From assembly GCA_014218235.1 (NCBI GenBank), contig CM024764.1:69229184-69293183 (forward strand): a DNA stretch of 64,000 nucleotides, given 5' to 3'. The DNA is from Colocasia esculenta. Lineage: Eukaryota > Streptophyta > Magnoliopsida > Alismatales > Araceae. Below are positions 23,463-34,515 of this stretch, one piece after another. Below the pieces are notes generated by a model. The model was not told the DNA's origin, searched no databases, and saw only the letters and a list, made by a program, of their open reading frames with translations. The number at the start of each line of letters is the position of its first letter. Positions within the stretch are counted from its first letter, which is position 1. The position numbers and the translations under genes were made by a program.

Positions 23463-23540
23463 GAGCCACCACCTAGGCTCACTGGATTAACAAAAGATGA
23501 GCCACCACCCAGGCTCGCTGGATTAACTAGCCACCACCTA
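23463..23540. repeat. Short tandem repeat, interrupted by Gypsy-A
   Basis: A unit of about 37 bp containing ccaccacc-aggctcgctgg-atta occurs at 23463, 23500 and 23530. It continues on the other side of Gypsy-A at 44338-44385. Gypsy-A inserted within the third copy at accta. On the right side an exon-intron-like junction (AG/GTAAG on the minus strand) follows at about 44388. Confidence 0.75.
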
Positions 23541-26500
23541 TGTAATGCCCCGATGCTGAATATCGGAGCGAGATTACAGTTATTAAATAGTATAGAGCGA
23601 GAAAATAAATACAAACCATTGCACAAATGGAACAATACTAAATAAACTCCAATTTCATTAATAATCCACAAAAACTTTATTACAATCTCTAATATCTCCT
23701 CAACTTCATAGACTAACTATTACATCAACGTATCAGAGCCAAAACTAGGGCTCAGAGTACTTTATTGAAATCCATACTAATACATCATAACTATCTGACT
23801 CATTCTATACTAACTAACTACTAAAGCTCGGGTTGCTGAAAATGGTCACTCTTGAGCATCTTCCTCAGTCCCATCCTCGTGAGTGTGGTCATCATCAAAC
23901 TCGCCTAAAACACATTAAATAAATATGCAGGATCAGCAAATAACGCCCAGTAGGACTGAATATCTCATGAAAACAAGCATGCTTTAAATAATTAATGTCT
24001 TAATGGCAGGGTAACTAAAGAGCATAGTCATGTAGAGCGAGTAACGATAATAAGAGAACGATGACATCTGGCATAGGGAAAATAGCACAACGAGAACGAT
24101 AATAGAATGGCCATGTAACGATATAGCATGTAAATTGCACAACGGTGCACTAGTAACGATAACGATTGCACTTGTATAGATAGCACTTTGATTGTCATAG
24201 ATTAATCTTGATAGTATGATGGCGCGGGATGCATGCCGTAACACATCCTTGATCATTTTAACTCCCATGGGCACTGGCACTTTTCGGGCACTCCTCCTAG
24301 GACCTGATCGGGACTCATTGCACTGACATTAGTCATTTCTTTATCTTAGACAATCACAAGAATGGCCAATAGAGTACCAAGAAATAGATGAGAGTAGTAG
24401 ACGAGATAGAAGAGAGTGTAGAGAGAATGTGAGCAGATGAGAGGATATAGATAGTAGATGAGATAGGGACAATATCGTAAAATATGATAAACAACGATAG
24501 TCACAGTTGCACGGCACAAGGTCGTGTACCGACAGTCTAGTAGAAATCATCACCGCCTACTAGCTGTGCTATGAACACAAGCTAGATGGTCCGACATGAT
24601 CACAAGGTATGAAGAGAACACACTAAGGTCATGGATCGTACTGATCCCTAAAGGTGTAACGGGCTTTAAGGTACAACCAGCTCGTCAGCTAAGGACGTGC
24701 ACCAAAGCCAAGAAGACTTACGAAGGTCTTGACAAGGAATCCTTGGCCCCGTCGAGAGTATTCCTGATGGAGAGGTAGTCCAAGTCAAGAGAAAATGTGT
24801 AGAAACTAGTCCGTTGTGCCTCAAGTGCTCGAAGGCCGAGGGAAAATGGTAACGGAGTTCAAAACGTGCGTGTAAAATAAAAATAATTATATTTAATTAA
24901 ATAGAAAATTTAGTTATTTATTTCGCTAATTTACCAGGTACATTATTGAATAATTTATTAAGGTCAAATGACAAATACTAATGTTATGTGTGTGTAAGTG
25001 TAAAGAAATCATGAGAATATGATAAATTGTGCAAATGGCTTTTAAATAATTAAATTTATATAATTATTGCTATTTATTAATTTACCAAGTCGAATTATCT
25101 ATAACATGGTTTAATCATGGCTAAAGAAGGGGCATATAGCCTAAACAGTAGGGGTATATGCATAAATTATAATTATGGCAGGAATTTTAAAGAGGCGACG
25201 GAATTGCCCGTCGCGATCAAGAGGTGACGGGGTAGAGTGGCGCGACATCAGCCAAAACGCGGTGGGGATCCTGGCCGCGATTCCTGTAGTGGCGGGCGGC
25301 CCGGGTGCGACAGTCAAACCGGCCGGCCTGGCCCGGTTCGTGCTGGAAATTGCGGCGGCATAGGCCGCCGCGTTCTTAACGCGACGCGCCTGCCAGGCGC
25401 GACCCTGCTGATATCGCGGAGGGTCGCACCGTCGCGATATCAGAAAGGGTCCGACCCTTTTCCTTTTTTTCCAGGGCTAGTCCTGCTTGATACAAGGTCA
25501 TTCTAAATTCAATATAAAATCGTGCGATGATCCAAAAATCACGAAACTAGTTTTAAACAAAAGTAGACATATAGATCTACCACAAGTATGATTAATTCAA
25601 AAATAGACATGGTTTATGCATGCTTTGATTAGGTTACATTTTAGTGACCTAAACATACACAGTCAAGGTTGAACAAATTAATTAGCGATGGATCCATGAT
25701 AAAAATTAAGCAAACTAGGGGCGTTTGAAAGCTAACATGATGCAGTATTTATGAGAATTTTCTCATGGCATGGGATCAAGTATGCACGAGGTTTGAAAGT
25801 AAACATGAAGGGTCAGGTACATGGATCTGACAGGGCTTCAAGTAATTAATTCAACCTCATGGGAGATCAAAATAGAGTGAAACTAGAGGACTTTTGCACG
25901 GGAACATGAAGCCTCCTAGGGTAATTTTTACACGAATTTGGCTTGAGAGATTGCCTACCTTTTTCACGGAGTAAAGAAATCCCTAGTTGGTGACGAAAAA
26001 TAGAGAAAAAAATCCCAAGCTCCAGCCCTTCTCCTCCAAGCTCCTTGTCCAAAATCGCCTCCCCTTCATCTCCCAAGGCTCTAGACACGAACTAGGGTTT
26101 GGTGGGGGCGAATTGGTGGAGTTTTGATTGCTATTAGAGTTCTAAATGCCTAAAACTCCTCTTTCTCTTCCAAATTCCAAAAATAGATAATTATATCCTA
26201 TTTTCCTGTTAATTATCCACCTAATTAGGATGAGGATGAGGCCTATTCTCGTGGCCAAAGGGTTAGGATGGGCTAAGGGCTCTTGTTTTAGATAATTACA
26301 AGTTATTTAGTGCTTATCCTAGTCCTTTACTATTAATTAATTAATCAAATCCGAAATTGGGATATTTAATTCTCATCCCATGATGGGCTCCTCTTTATTA
26401 GGCCCATTATTTTGTATTTGAGCCAATTACACAACCCATTATTTATTTAACTTAATGGGCTTAATTTAATTTCTTTTTATTTCACTTGTTCCCCCTTTAT

Positions 26501-26580
26501 TCTAACTAAATCTATTTACCTCATTTATTTTAAAATAAAAATTTTATTTTATTTGGATTTTAAAAATCAAGGGTGCTACA
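23541..26580 (-). repeat. Gypsy-A 3' LTR (left copy)
   Basis: This 3040-bp LTR is bounded on the plus strand by tgtaatgcccc at 23541 and gggtgctaca at 26580. It includes a GC-rich part at 25188-25450 with TCGCG/CGCGA palindromes. It matches the right copy throughout, with scattered differences and small indels. Only short spurious ORFs are present. Confidence 0.92.
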
Positions 26581-29500
26581 TCCTCCCCCTCTTAAAAAGA
26601 ATTTGGTCCCCAAATTCATATGATCGTGAGAGGAAGAGTGACTTGCCGAATAGCTCTGGATAGTTCCGTCGCATGGTGGCTTCGGGTTCCCACGTGGCCT
26701 CTTCAACTTCGTAATTTCTCGACAATATCTTGACCACGGGTATAGATCGATTCCGAAGCTGTTGCATCTTCTTGTCCAATATCTTCACTGGCCTTTCTTC
26801 ATAGGTCATGTCCTTGTTCAAAATAATGTCATCATAGCTGATTACGTGTGACGGATCATACACGTACTTCCTCAACATTGACACATGGAAAATATTATGT
26901 ACGGTGTAGAACTGGGGAGGTAGTGCTAGTCGGTACGCCACCTCGCCAACTCTATCCAACACTTCAAATAGACCTATGAATCGCGGTCTCAATTTGCCTT
27001 TCATCCCAAACCTTTGAAATCCTCTAGTCGGTGATACTTTCAGCATCACGTGATCTCCAGTTTGAAATTCTAAGTCTCTCCTTCTCTTATCTGCATAGCT
27101 CTTCTGCCTAGACTGAGCTATCTTGATCCTGTCTCGGATAATCTGTATATCCCTACTAGTGCTCTGCACCATGTCTGCTCCCAGCCATTGCTGTTCACCT
27201 ACCTCATTCTAGCATACTAGCGATCTGTAGCTTCTGCCATATAGTGCTTCAAAAGGTGCCATCTTAATGCTCTCCTGATAGCTGTTGTTGCAGGCAAATT
27301 CAATTAGGGACAGATGTTCATTCCAATAGCCTTCAAAATCTATAGTGCATGCACGTAGCATGTCTTCCATAATCTGATTTGTCCTTTCAGTCTGTCCATC
27401 CGTCTGAGGGTGGAAAGCAGTGCTGAAATTGAGTTTAGTACCCAATGCAGTCTGAAGCCCCTTCCAGAATCTAGAAGTGAATCTGGGGTCACGATATGAG
27501 ATTATGGATACAAGGACTCCATGTAATCTTACAATCTCTTTCACATAGAGGGCTATTAGCACATCCACACTCCAAGTACTCTTGATTGCCAAGAAATGTG
27601 CAGACTTGGTTAAACGGTCCACAATAACCTAGATAGCATCAAGTCCACCAAGAGTTCGGGGTAAACCTATGATGAAATCCATGCCAATACTTTCCCACTT
27701 CCATTCGGGTATGTCTAGGGGTCTGAGTACACCCGCAGGACGACGGTGTTATGCTTTTACCTGTTGACATGTGAAGCAGTGTGCGGCATGCTCAGCCACC
27801 TCACGCTTCATGTTTGGCCACCAAAATGACCTTTTCATGTCTTGGTACATCTTGGTTGTGCCTGGGTGAATAGTGTACTTGGTCTTGTGGGCTTCATCCA
27901 TCATCTTTCTTTTCAGTTCTTCATTGTCAGGCACACAAGTCCTGGCGTGGAATAATATTCTCCCATCTTCAACAATGAAGAAATCTGGCTTGTCAGCTAT
28001 GGTCTCCCTGAATCGGACTAGGAATGGATCATTTTCCTGTTGCTCTTTGATCTCGACAAATATGTCGGGTTTAGCTCTCAAATTGGCCACTAACACATGA
28101 TCACTTCTCTTCTCAATGTTCAGATCAAGACTGGCGAACTGTTCTAATAATTGCATCTCGCCCATGACTAGACATGATAATGAAGCTACTGGCTTTCTAC
28201 TTAGTGCATCAGCAACTGCATTACCTTTGCCTGGGTGATATTGGATATTGAAATCAAAATCTTTCAAGTACTCCAGCCATCTCCGTTGTCACATATTGAG
28301 CTCCTTCTGAGAAAATAAGTACTTCAAGCTCTTGTGCTCGGAGTGGACAATAAATTGCTCCCCATACAGGTAATGTCTCCAGATCTTAAGTGCAAATACC
28401 ACCGTAGCCAATTCTAAGTCATGGACAGGGTAATTAACTTCATGTGGCTTCAACTGCCTTGAAGAATACGCTATCACCTTTTCGTTCTGCATTAGTATGC
28501 AGCTTAGACTGATTCCAGATGCATCAGTGTAGACTGAGAATCTGGCGTCCTCAACTGGTAATGCGAGGACAGGTGCAGAAGTCAACAATTGCTTCAGGGT
28601 TTGGAAGCTCTTCTCGCACTCCTTGCTCCAGACGTAGGGGTTTTATTTCCGGGTAAGACGCGTAAGAGGTACAACTATCTTGGAGAAGTCTTTTATGAAC
28701 CGTCTGTAATAACCACCCAGTCCAAGAAAGCTTCTTATCTCTGTGACATTAGTCGGCCTTTCCCAGTTGAGCACGACTTCTACTTTGGAAGGATCGACAG
28801 CGATACCATCCTTGGATATAACATGGCCTAGGAATGACACCTCCTCGAGCCAGAATTCACACTGGCTCAATTTGGCGTAGAGTTGGTTGTCCCGCAAGAT
28901 TTGCAGAGCGATCCTCAGATGCTCCTCATGCTCTTCCTTGGTCTTGGAGTATATGAGAATATCATCAATAAAGACCACGACGAACTTGTCGAGGTAGGGC
29001 CGATAGATGTTGTTCATTAGTTGCATAAAAGCTGCAGGAGCATTGGTTAGTCCAAAAGGCATGACTACAAATTCGTAATGACCGTACCTGCTCCTGAAAG
29101 CCGTCTTGCAAATGTCTACATCTTTAATCCTCATCTGATGATATTTTGATCTCAGGTCAATCTTAGAAAAATATTTAGCTCCTGATATCTGATCAAACAA
29201 TTCATCAACACGTGGCAGAGGGTACTTATTCTTGATAGTTAGATTATTTAACTGCCTGTAGTCGATGCATAATCTCATGGATCCGTCCTTCTTCTTGACG
29301 AACAACACTTGTGCTCCCCAAGGAGAAGTACTTGGTCTGATAAATCATTTCCCCAGCAGTTCCATCAATTGCTCCTTTAATTCTTTCAATTCAGCGGGGG
29401 ACTTTCTGTAGGGCTGGCGTGATACCGGTGCAGCTCCAGGTACGAGATCAATTGAGAAATTTACATCTCTCTTGGGTGGAATGTCTGGCAGCTCATCGGG

Positions 29501-31003
29501 AAACACATCGGGATATTCTTGTACTATATGAATGTCTGATAACTTAGCTGTCTTCTTTTCTACAACAATTGTGGCAAGAAATGCCACACAGCCCTTTCTT
29601 ATCATGTTTTGTGCCTTTATAGCAGAGATGAGGGACAAGTGTCTCTTGTGTCTACGTTCCGTGAAGGTCAGCTTAGGGAATTCACTAAAAGTAATCTTCC
29701 CTCTTCTACAATCAACACAAGCCCCATAAGTAGATAGCCAATCGGCTCCCAGAATAACATCGTAGCCCTCCATGGGCATACAGATTAGGTCAGCTCTAAG
29801 GTTAAGTTCACCAATCTTAACATCAGCTAAAGGAAAATATTTATTCAATTGAGCCTTTTCTCCCAATGGTGTAGTAACAGGCAATTCAAATTCCATAGAT
29901 GCAGGTTGTTCAGTTAATGTATCAACAAATGCTTGTGATATGAACGAATGTGTTGCGCCAGTATCAAACAAAACAAATGCTGATTGAGAAAAGACTGGTA
30001 AGGTACCTTCGACGACTCCACCTTCCTCAGTGGTTTCCACTTCTTGCATAGCTTGAAGTCTGCCTGACTTCTTTTGTCCTGTAGGATGCTTCTCATTCTC
30101 CTTCAGTAATGGGCATTCGGGAATCCGATGCTCTCGGCTCCCACAACGAAGGCATGCACCTACCTTCCTCCAGCACTCTTCTGTCATGTGACCAAGCTTG
30201 TCACAGTGCTTGCATCTGGGCTTGTTGTTCGGAGTAGTAGAGGTGGGGACTTTGGGCTTTCGCTCTTGGCTCGGCCTGTTAGTGATGCTTAACGGCCTTT
30301 TCTTGCCGTTAGGAGGCTTGCTCGATGCTCCGGAAGTTTGTTCCTTCCTGACCATCCTGCCTTTGATGCGATTAGTGAGATCGGTCTCATCCTCTAGTAA
30401 CTGTGCCTTTTTGACCATCTCTGGATAGGTCTGAATATCCATGGGTGCCAGCTATGTGATATATGCGGGCCTGAGCCCGTTAAGAAAGTGCTTTGTCTTC
30501 ATTCTTTCCGTGCTAACTAGATGATTAGCATAGCACGCCAATCAGGAGAACTGAGCCTCATACTCAGCAACAGTCAGGTTCCTTTGTTTCAGTGCTGCGA
30601 ACTCAACAGCTTTCCTCTCTTGGACCCGTTCAGAAAAGTACTTGGAGTTAAAGTGCTCCTTAAACTCCTCCCATGTGAATAGTGCATCAGCTCTTGTAGC
30701 CTCAATGGACTCCCACCACGCACGGGCGTCCCTTTCTAACTGGAAGGTTGCTAGTAGTAGCTTATCACCATCCGCGCATTGCATAACGCGAAAGATGCGC
30801 TCAGTCTCCTTGAGCCAATTTTCTGCATCATCAGGATCTGTGGGTCCACTGAATTGGGGTGGATTCAGGTTGCAGAAATTCCGGTGTAAGTCTCCAGCAC
30901 CACGGCTGTTGTTATTATTAGCTCCAGCAGCCTAGAGTAAAGCCTGTGTGAGCTGCTGAATGGTGTGCTGCATATCACAGAGTTGTGCACGCTCCGCTGC
31001 CAT
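26576..31003 (-). pseudogene. Gypsy-A gag-pol polyprotein, single frame with nine stops
   Basis: One 1476-codon frame runs from the ATG at 31003 to the TAG at 26576, which overlaps the LTR start. In order: gag with ARAWWESI; two zinc knuckles (CKHCDKLGHMTEEC, CLRCGSREHRIPEC); protease FDTGATHSF; RT with CIDYRQLNN, MPFGLTNAPAAFM and FIDDILIYS; RNase H with YTDASG; integrase HHCC finger (FWWPNMKREV, CFTC); integrase core with DRLTKSAHF and HPQTDGQTERTN; and a chromodomain-like end (EEATWEPE). Stops lie at about 30932, 30542, 30452, 29345, 28643, 28289, 27749, 27629 and 27209. There is no frameshift. The second integrase Asp (usually SDRDPRF) is Tyr (SYRDPRF), so the integrase would be inactive even without the stops. 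Confidence 0.93.
26581..26597 (-). other. Polypurine tract of Gypsy-A
   Basis: On the minus strand TTTTTAAGAGGGGGAGGA lies directly against the 3' LTR start at 26580. The pol reading frame runs through it. Confidence 0.85.
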
Positions 31004-31191
31004 TGTTGTGGTTTTAAGTTCCTTCAAAAGAGAATTTTAACGTAAGATAACGAGTTTGCACTATATTTGTGCGTGTGTGAGTTCTTTTTATCTTAATTAC
31101 CCTTGGTTCTACCCTTCTCACATAGGTGTGGAATTAGACTCTAAGTCAAGGCAGGTCAAACCTAGATCATCCTATACTTAAGAATAACCTA

Positions 31192-31204
31192 GGCTCTGAT
31201 ACCA
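31192..31204 (-). other. Primer-binding site of Gypsy-A (tRNA-iMet)
   Basis: The minus strand reads TGGTATCAGAGCC six bases inside the 5' LTR end at 31211. It matches the standard initiator-Met tRNA primer site. Confidence 0.93.
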
Positions 31205-32922
31205 CAAAACTGTAACGCCCCGACGTGGAATATCAGAGCGGGATTATAGTTATTAAATAGTACAGAGCAAGAATATAAATACAATGGAACAATACTAAAT
31301 AAACTCCAATTTCATTAATAATCCACAAAAACTTTATTACAATATCTAATATCTCCTCATCTTCATAGACTAACTATTACATCAACGTATCAGAGCCAAA
31401 ACTAGGGCCCAGAGTACTTTATTGAAATCCATACTAATATATCATAACTATCTGACTCATTCTATACTAACTAACTACTAAAGCTCGAGTTGCTGAAAAT
31501 GGTCACTCCTGAGCATCTTCCTCAGTCCCATCCTCGTGAGTGTGGTCATCGTCAAACTCACCTGAAACACATTAAATAAATACACAGGATGAGCGAATAA
31601 TGCCCAGTAGTACTTAATATCTCATAAAAACAAGCATGCTTTAAATAATTAATGTCTTAATGGCAGGGTAACTAAAGAGCATAGTCATGTAGAGCGAGTA
31701 ACGATAACAAGAGAACGATAGCATCTGGCATAGGGAAAATAGCACAACGAGAACGATAATAGAATGGCCATGTAACGATATAGCATGTAAATTGCATAAC
31801 GGTGCACTAGTAATGATAACGATTGCACTTGTATAGATAGCACTTTGATTGTCATAGATTAATCTTGATAGTATGATGGCGCTGGATGCATGCCGTAACA
31901 CATCCTTGATCATTTTAACTCCCATGGGCACTGGCACTTTTCGGGCGCACCTCCCAGGACCTGATCAGGCCCCATTGCACTGGCAATAGTCATTTCTTTA
32001 TCCTACACAATCACAAGAATGGCCAATAGAGTACCAAGAAATAGATGAGAGTAGTAGACGAGATAGACGAGAGTGTAGAGAGAGCACGAGCAGATGAGAG
32101 GATATAGATAGTAGATGAGATAAGGACAATATCGTAAAATATGATAAACAACGATAGTCACAGTTGCACGGCACAAGGTCGTGTATCGGCAGTCTGGTAA
32201 AAATCATCACCGCCCACTAGCTGTGCTATGAACACAGGCTAGATGGTCCGACATGATCACAAGGTAAGAAGAGAACACACTAAGGCCATGGATCGTACTG
32301 ATCCCTAAAGGTGTAACGAGCTTTAAGGTACAACCAGCTCGTCGGCTAAGGACATGTGCCAAAGCCAAGAAGACTTATGAAGGCCTTGACAAGGAGTCCC
32401 TGGCCCAGTCAAGAGTATTCCCGATGGAGAGATGGTCCAAGTCAAGAGAAAGTGTGTAGAAACTAGTCCGTCGTGCCTCGAGTGCTCGAAGGCCGAGGGA
32501 AAACGGTAACGGAGTTCAAAACGCGTGTATAAAACGAAAACAATTATATTTAATTAAATAGGAAATTTAGTTATTTATTTCGCTAATTTACCAGATACAT
32601 TATTGAATAATTTATTATGGTCAAATGGCAAATACTAATTGTTGGGTTGAGTGTGTTTTGGAATTTCCTAAAGTTGTATTTTAATGATGACCAATGAACA
32701 TCACTCATACTTTGATTTTGATGATGACATATTGTGATTTTAATGATGACATATTGTGATTTTGATGATGACATGTTGAACATGTTATACATTTTATACA
32801 TATCACAATAATGCTTAGACAACATATTTTTGATGTTTAATGTCTCATATTTTAATGATAATACATTGTACTTATGATTTATGTGTTAAATTTGTAGGTG
32901 TATACAGATTTTGTCATGGTAG

Positions 32923-33248
32923 TGTCGACACACCCATTGATGGTGTCGACACTGGGTCAGAGTCCCTGAAGTTTTTTCATGAAGATAGGGTCAAGTGTGT
33001 CGACACAGTCCCAGGCAGTGTCGACACTAGTCCTAGATCCAGAGAACCCAGTTGACAGGTCTGTATAGTGTGTCGACACAGGCTCAAGTGGTGTCGACAC
33101 TAGATCCAGTTCCCAGAAGACCTATTTGTCAGTTCTGGACAGTCTGTCGACATAGTCTGAAGTAGTGTCGACACTAGTGACCCTTCCCAGAGAACCAATT
33201 CTGCCAGTTTGGGACAGTGTGTTGACACACTCCATGGTGGTGTCGACA
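32923..33248 (+). promoter_or_regulatory. TGTCGACA palindrome array (Copia-2 5' LTR)
   Basis: Ten TGTCGACA-type sites, two with a base change, lie upstream of the TATA box. Spacing and flanking sequence differ from Copia-1, but the palindrome core is the same. The 3' LTR copy is at 41243-41569. Confidence 0.7.
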
Positions 33249-33368
33249 CACTCCAGCTGAAACTAAAAAATGTGAATTTCTCTGGACATGTGGCTGCTTG
33301 GGAAATAGGGGATTTGACCTAGGTTTCCGTGCCCATGCACCCCACGGCCCTTTATGGACATATGGGGC

Positions 33369-33376
33369 TATAAATA
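33369..33376 (+). promoter_or_regulatory. TATA box of Copia-2 5' LTR
   Basis: TATAAATA is in the same context as in Copia-1. The 3' LTR copy is at 41700-41707. Confidence 0.8.
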
Positions 33377-33874
33377 CCCATGTTCCTTGTACCCCAAAGG
33401 TAAAAGAGCCCATACACTTCCAGAAGAAGCTTTTGGCGGCCAAAGGGGGCTTTCCAGATCTTGCTCCATCTCCAGAAGTTGTAGGCTATCCTTTCAAGAG
33501 GAAGGACGTGGGAATCAAGGGGAATCTCTGGAGAGAAGCTTGTTGTGCTAGGCAAGGGAGCAGATCCAGCTGAAGAGGCGCAGGAGAAGAAGGATTTCTG
33601 GCATTTCAGATGCCATCAAAGCAGAGCATCGCCAATTGAGGAGAATCTCCATCGATTTCCATCAAGGCTCCTCAATTGAAGCGTCTGCAAGGCCTCTTCA
33701 TCGAAGAACACTCATTCTACATCCATTTCTCACTTCAGAGTTTGTTCTTCTTTATTTCGTCTATGAGATTTGTGCATGAAGTTCTGCACAAATTTTTGTG
33801 TACGAATTTGTCTTGGATCAGATCATTGCTAGAGGATCTGATTTCTGTTGTCTTTGATCTAGCTTGTGTTTTGG

Positions 33875-34056
33875 GAGCCGTCGAGCTCTGGTTTGTGAGT
33901 CGTCACACTCATGGTGTGGTTTGAGCCGTCGTGCTCAATTTTGAGTCGTCGTGCTCCGGTTGTTGTTTGAGCCGTCGCGCTCAGTTTGTGAGTCGTTGAA
34001 CTCAAGGTTGTGTGTTGAGCTGTCGTGCTTAAGGGTGTTTGGAGTCGTCGTGCTCC
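33875..34056 (+). repeat. Hairpin array in R/U5 of Copia-2 5' LTR
   Basis: About eight hairpins occur in the same order as in Copia-1. They include GAGC/GCTC, GAGT/ACTC, TTGAG/CTCAA and GGAG/CTCC stems. One TTGAG/CTTAA stem is kept by a G-U pair. The 3' LTR copy is at 42197-42378. Confidence 0.85.
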
Positions 34057-34402
34057 AGTGTGTGTTGTACTCATGGTTTTGAGTAGTGTGGCCTCATTGT
34101 GTGAGGGGTGGACATAGGAGTCACTGGAGGTGATTTTCGAACCACCTAAAAATCCTCTGTGCAATTGTTTGAATTATGGTTTGACTTTGTATTACGCTAG
34201 ATGTATGCATAGGGATTTCATTAACACTACTAATCGATTTGCTCACACACACTAATCACACTTCAGATCAGTAAATTGTTTGGGTGAATTGGTCTCTGAT
34301 TCGAAGCATTTTTTAAATTGCTTGAGCTTTCGCATTAATTGGTGTCAGATCTATTCAACCCCCCTTCTAGATCTGATCCATCCAACCATTCGATCCTACA
34401 AT

Positions 34403-34414
34403 TGGTATCAGAGC
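34403..34414 (+). other. Primer-binding site of Copia-2 (tRNA-iMet)
   Basis: TGGTATCAGAGC starts two bases after the 5' LTR end, as in Copia-1. Confidence 0.95.
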
Positions 34415-34515
34415 GGGTTAATATCTGTTTCTGATCTGATTTGATTGCTTCTATTTGATCTCTGTGTTAATTACTTGAATTGTTTGCTTGCCCTTTCATT
34501 ATCTTATTTCAATTG

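Larger units (their letters stand above)
32640..34400 (+). repeat. Copia-2 5' LTR
   Basis: This 1761-bp LTR contains ten TGTCGACA-type palindromes at 32923-33248, a TATA box at 33369-33376 and a hairpin array at 33875-34056. It is clearly related to the Copia-1 LTR but diverged, so Copia-2 belongs to a sister subfamily. Confidence 0.93.

Noticed and set aside
26576..31003. Endogenous pararetrovirus (Caulimoviridae)
   Set aside because: Domain order with integrase, LTRs, primer site and 5-bp duplications show Ty3/gypsy; no movement protein is seen.
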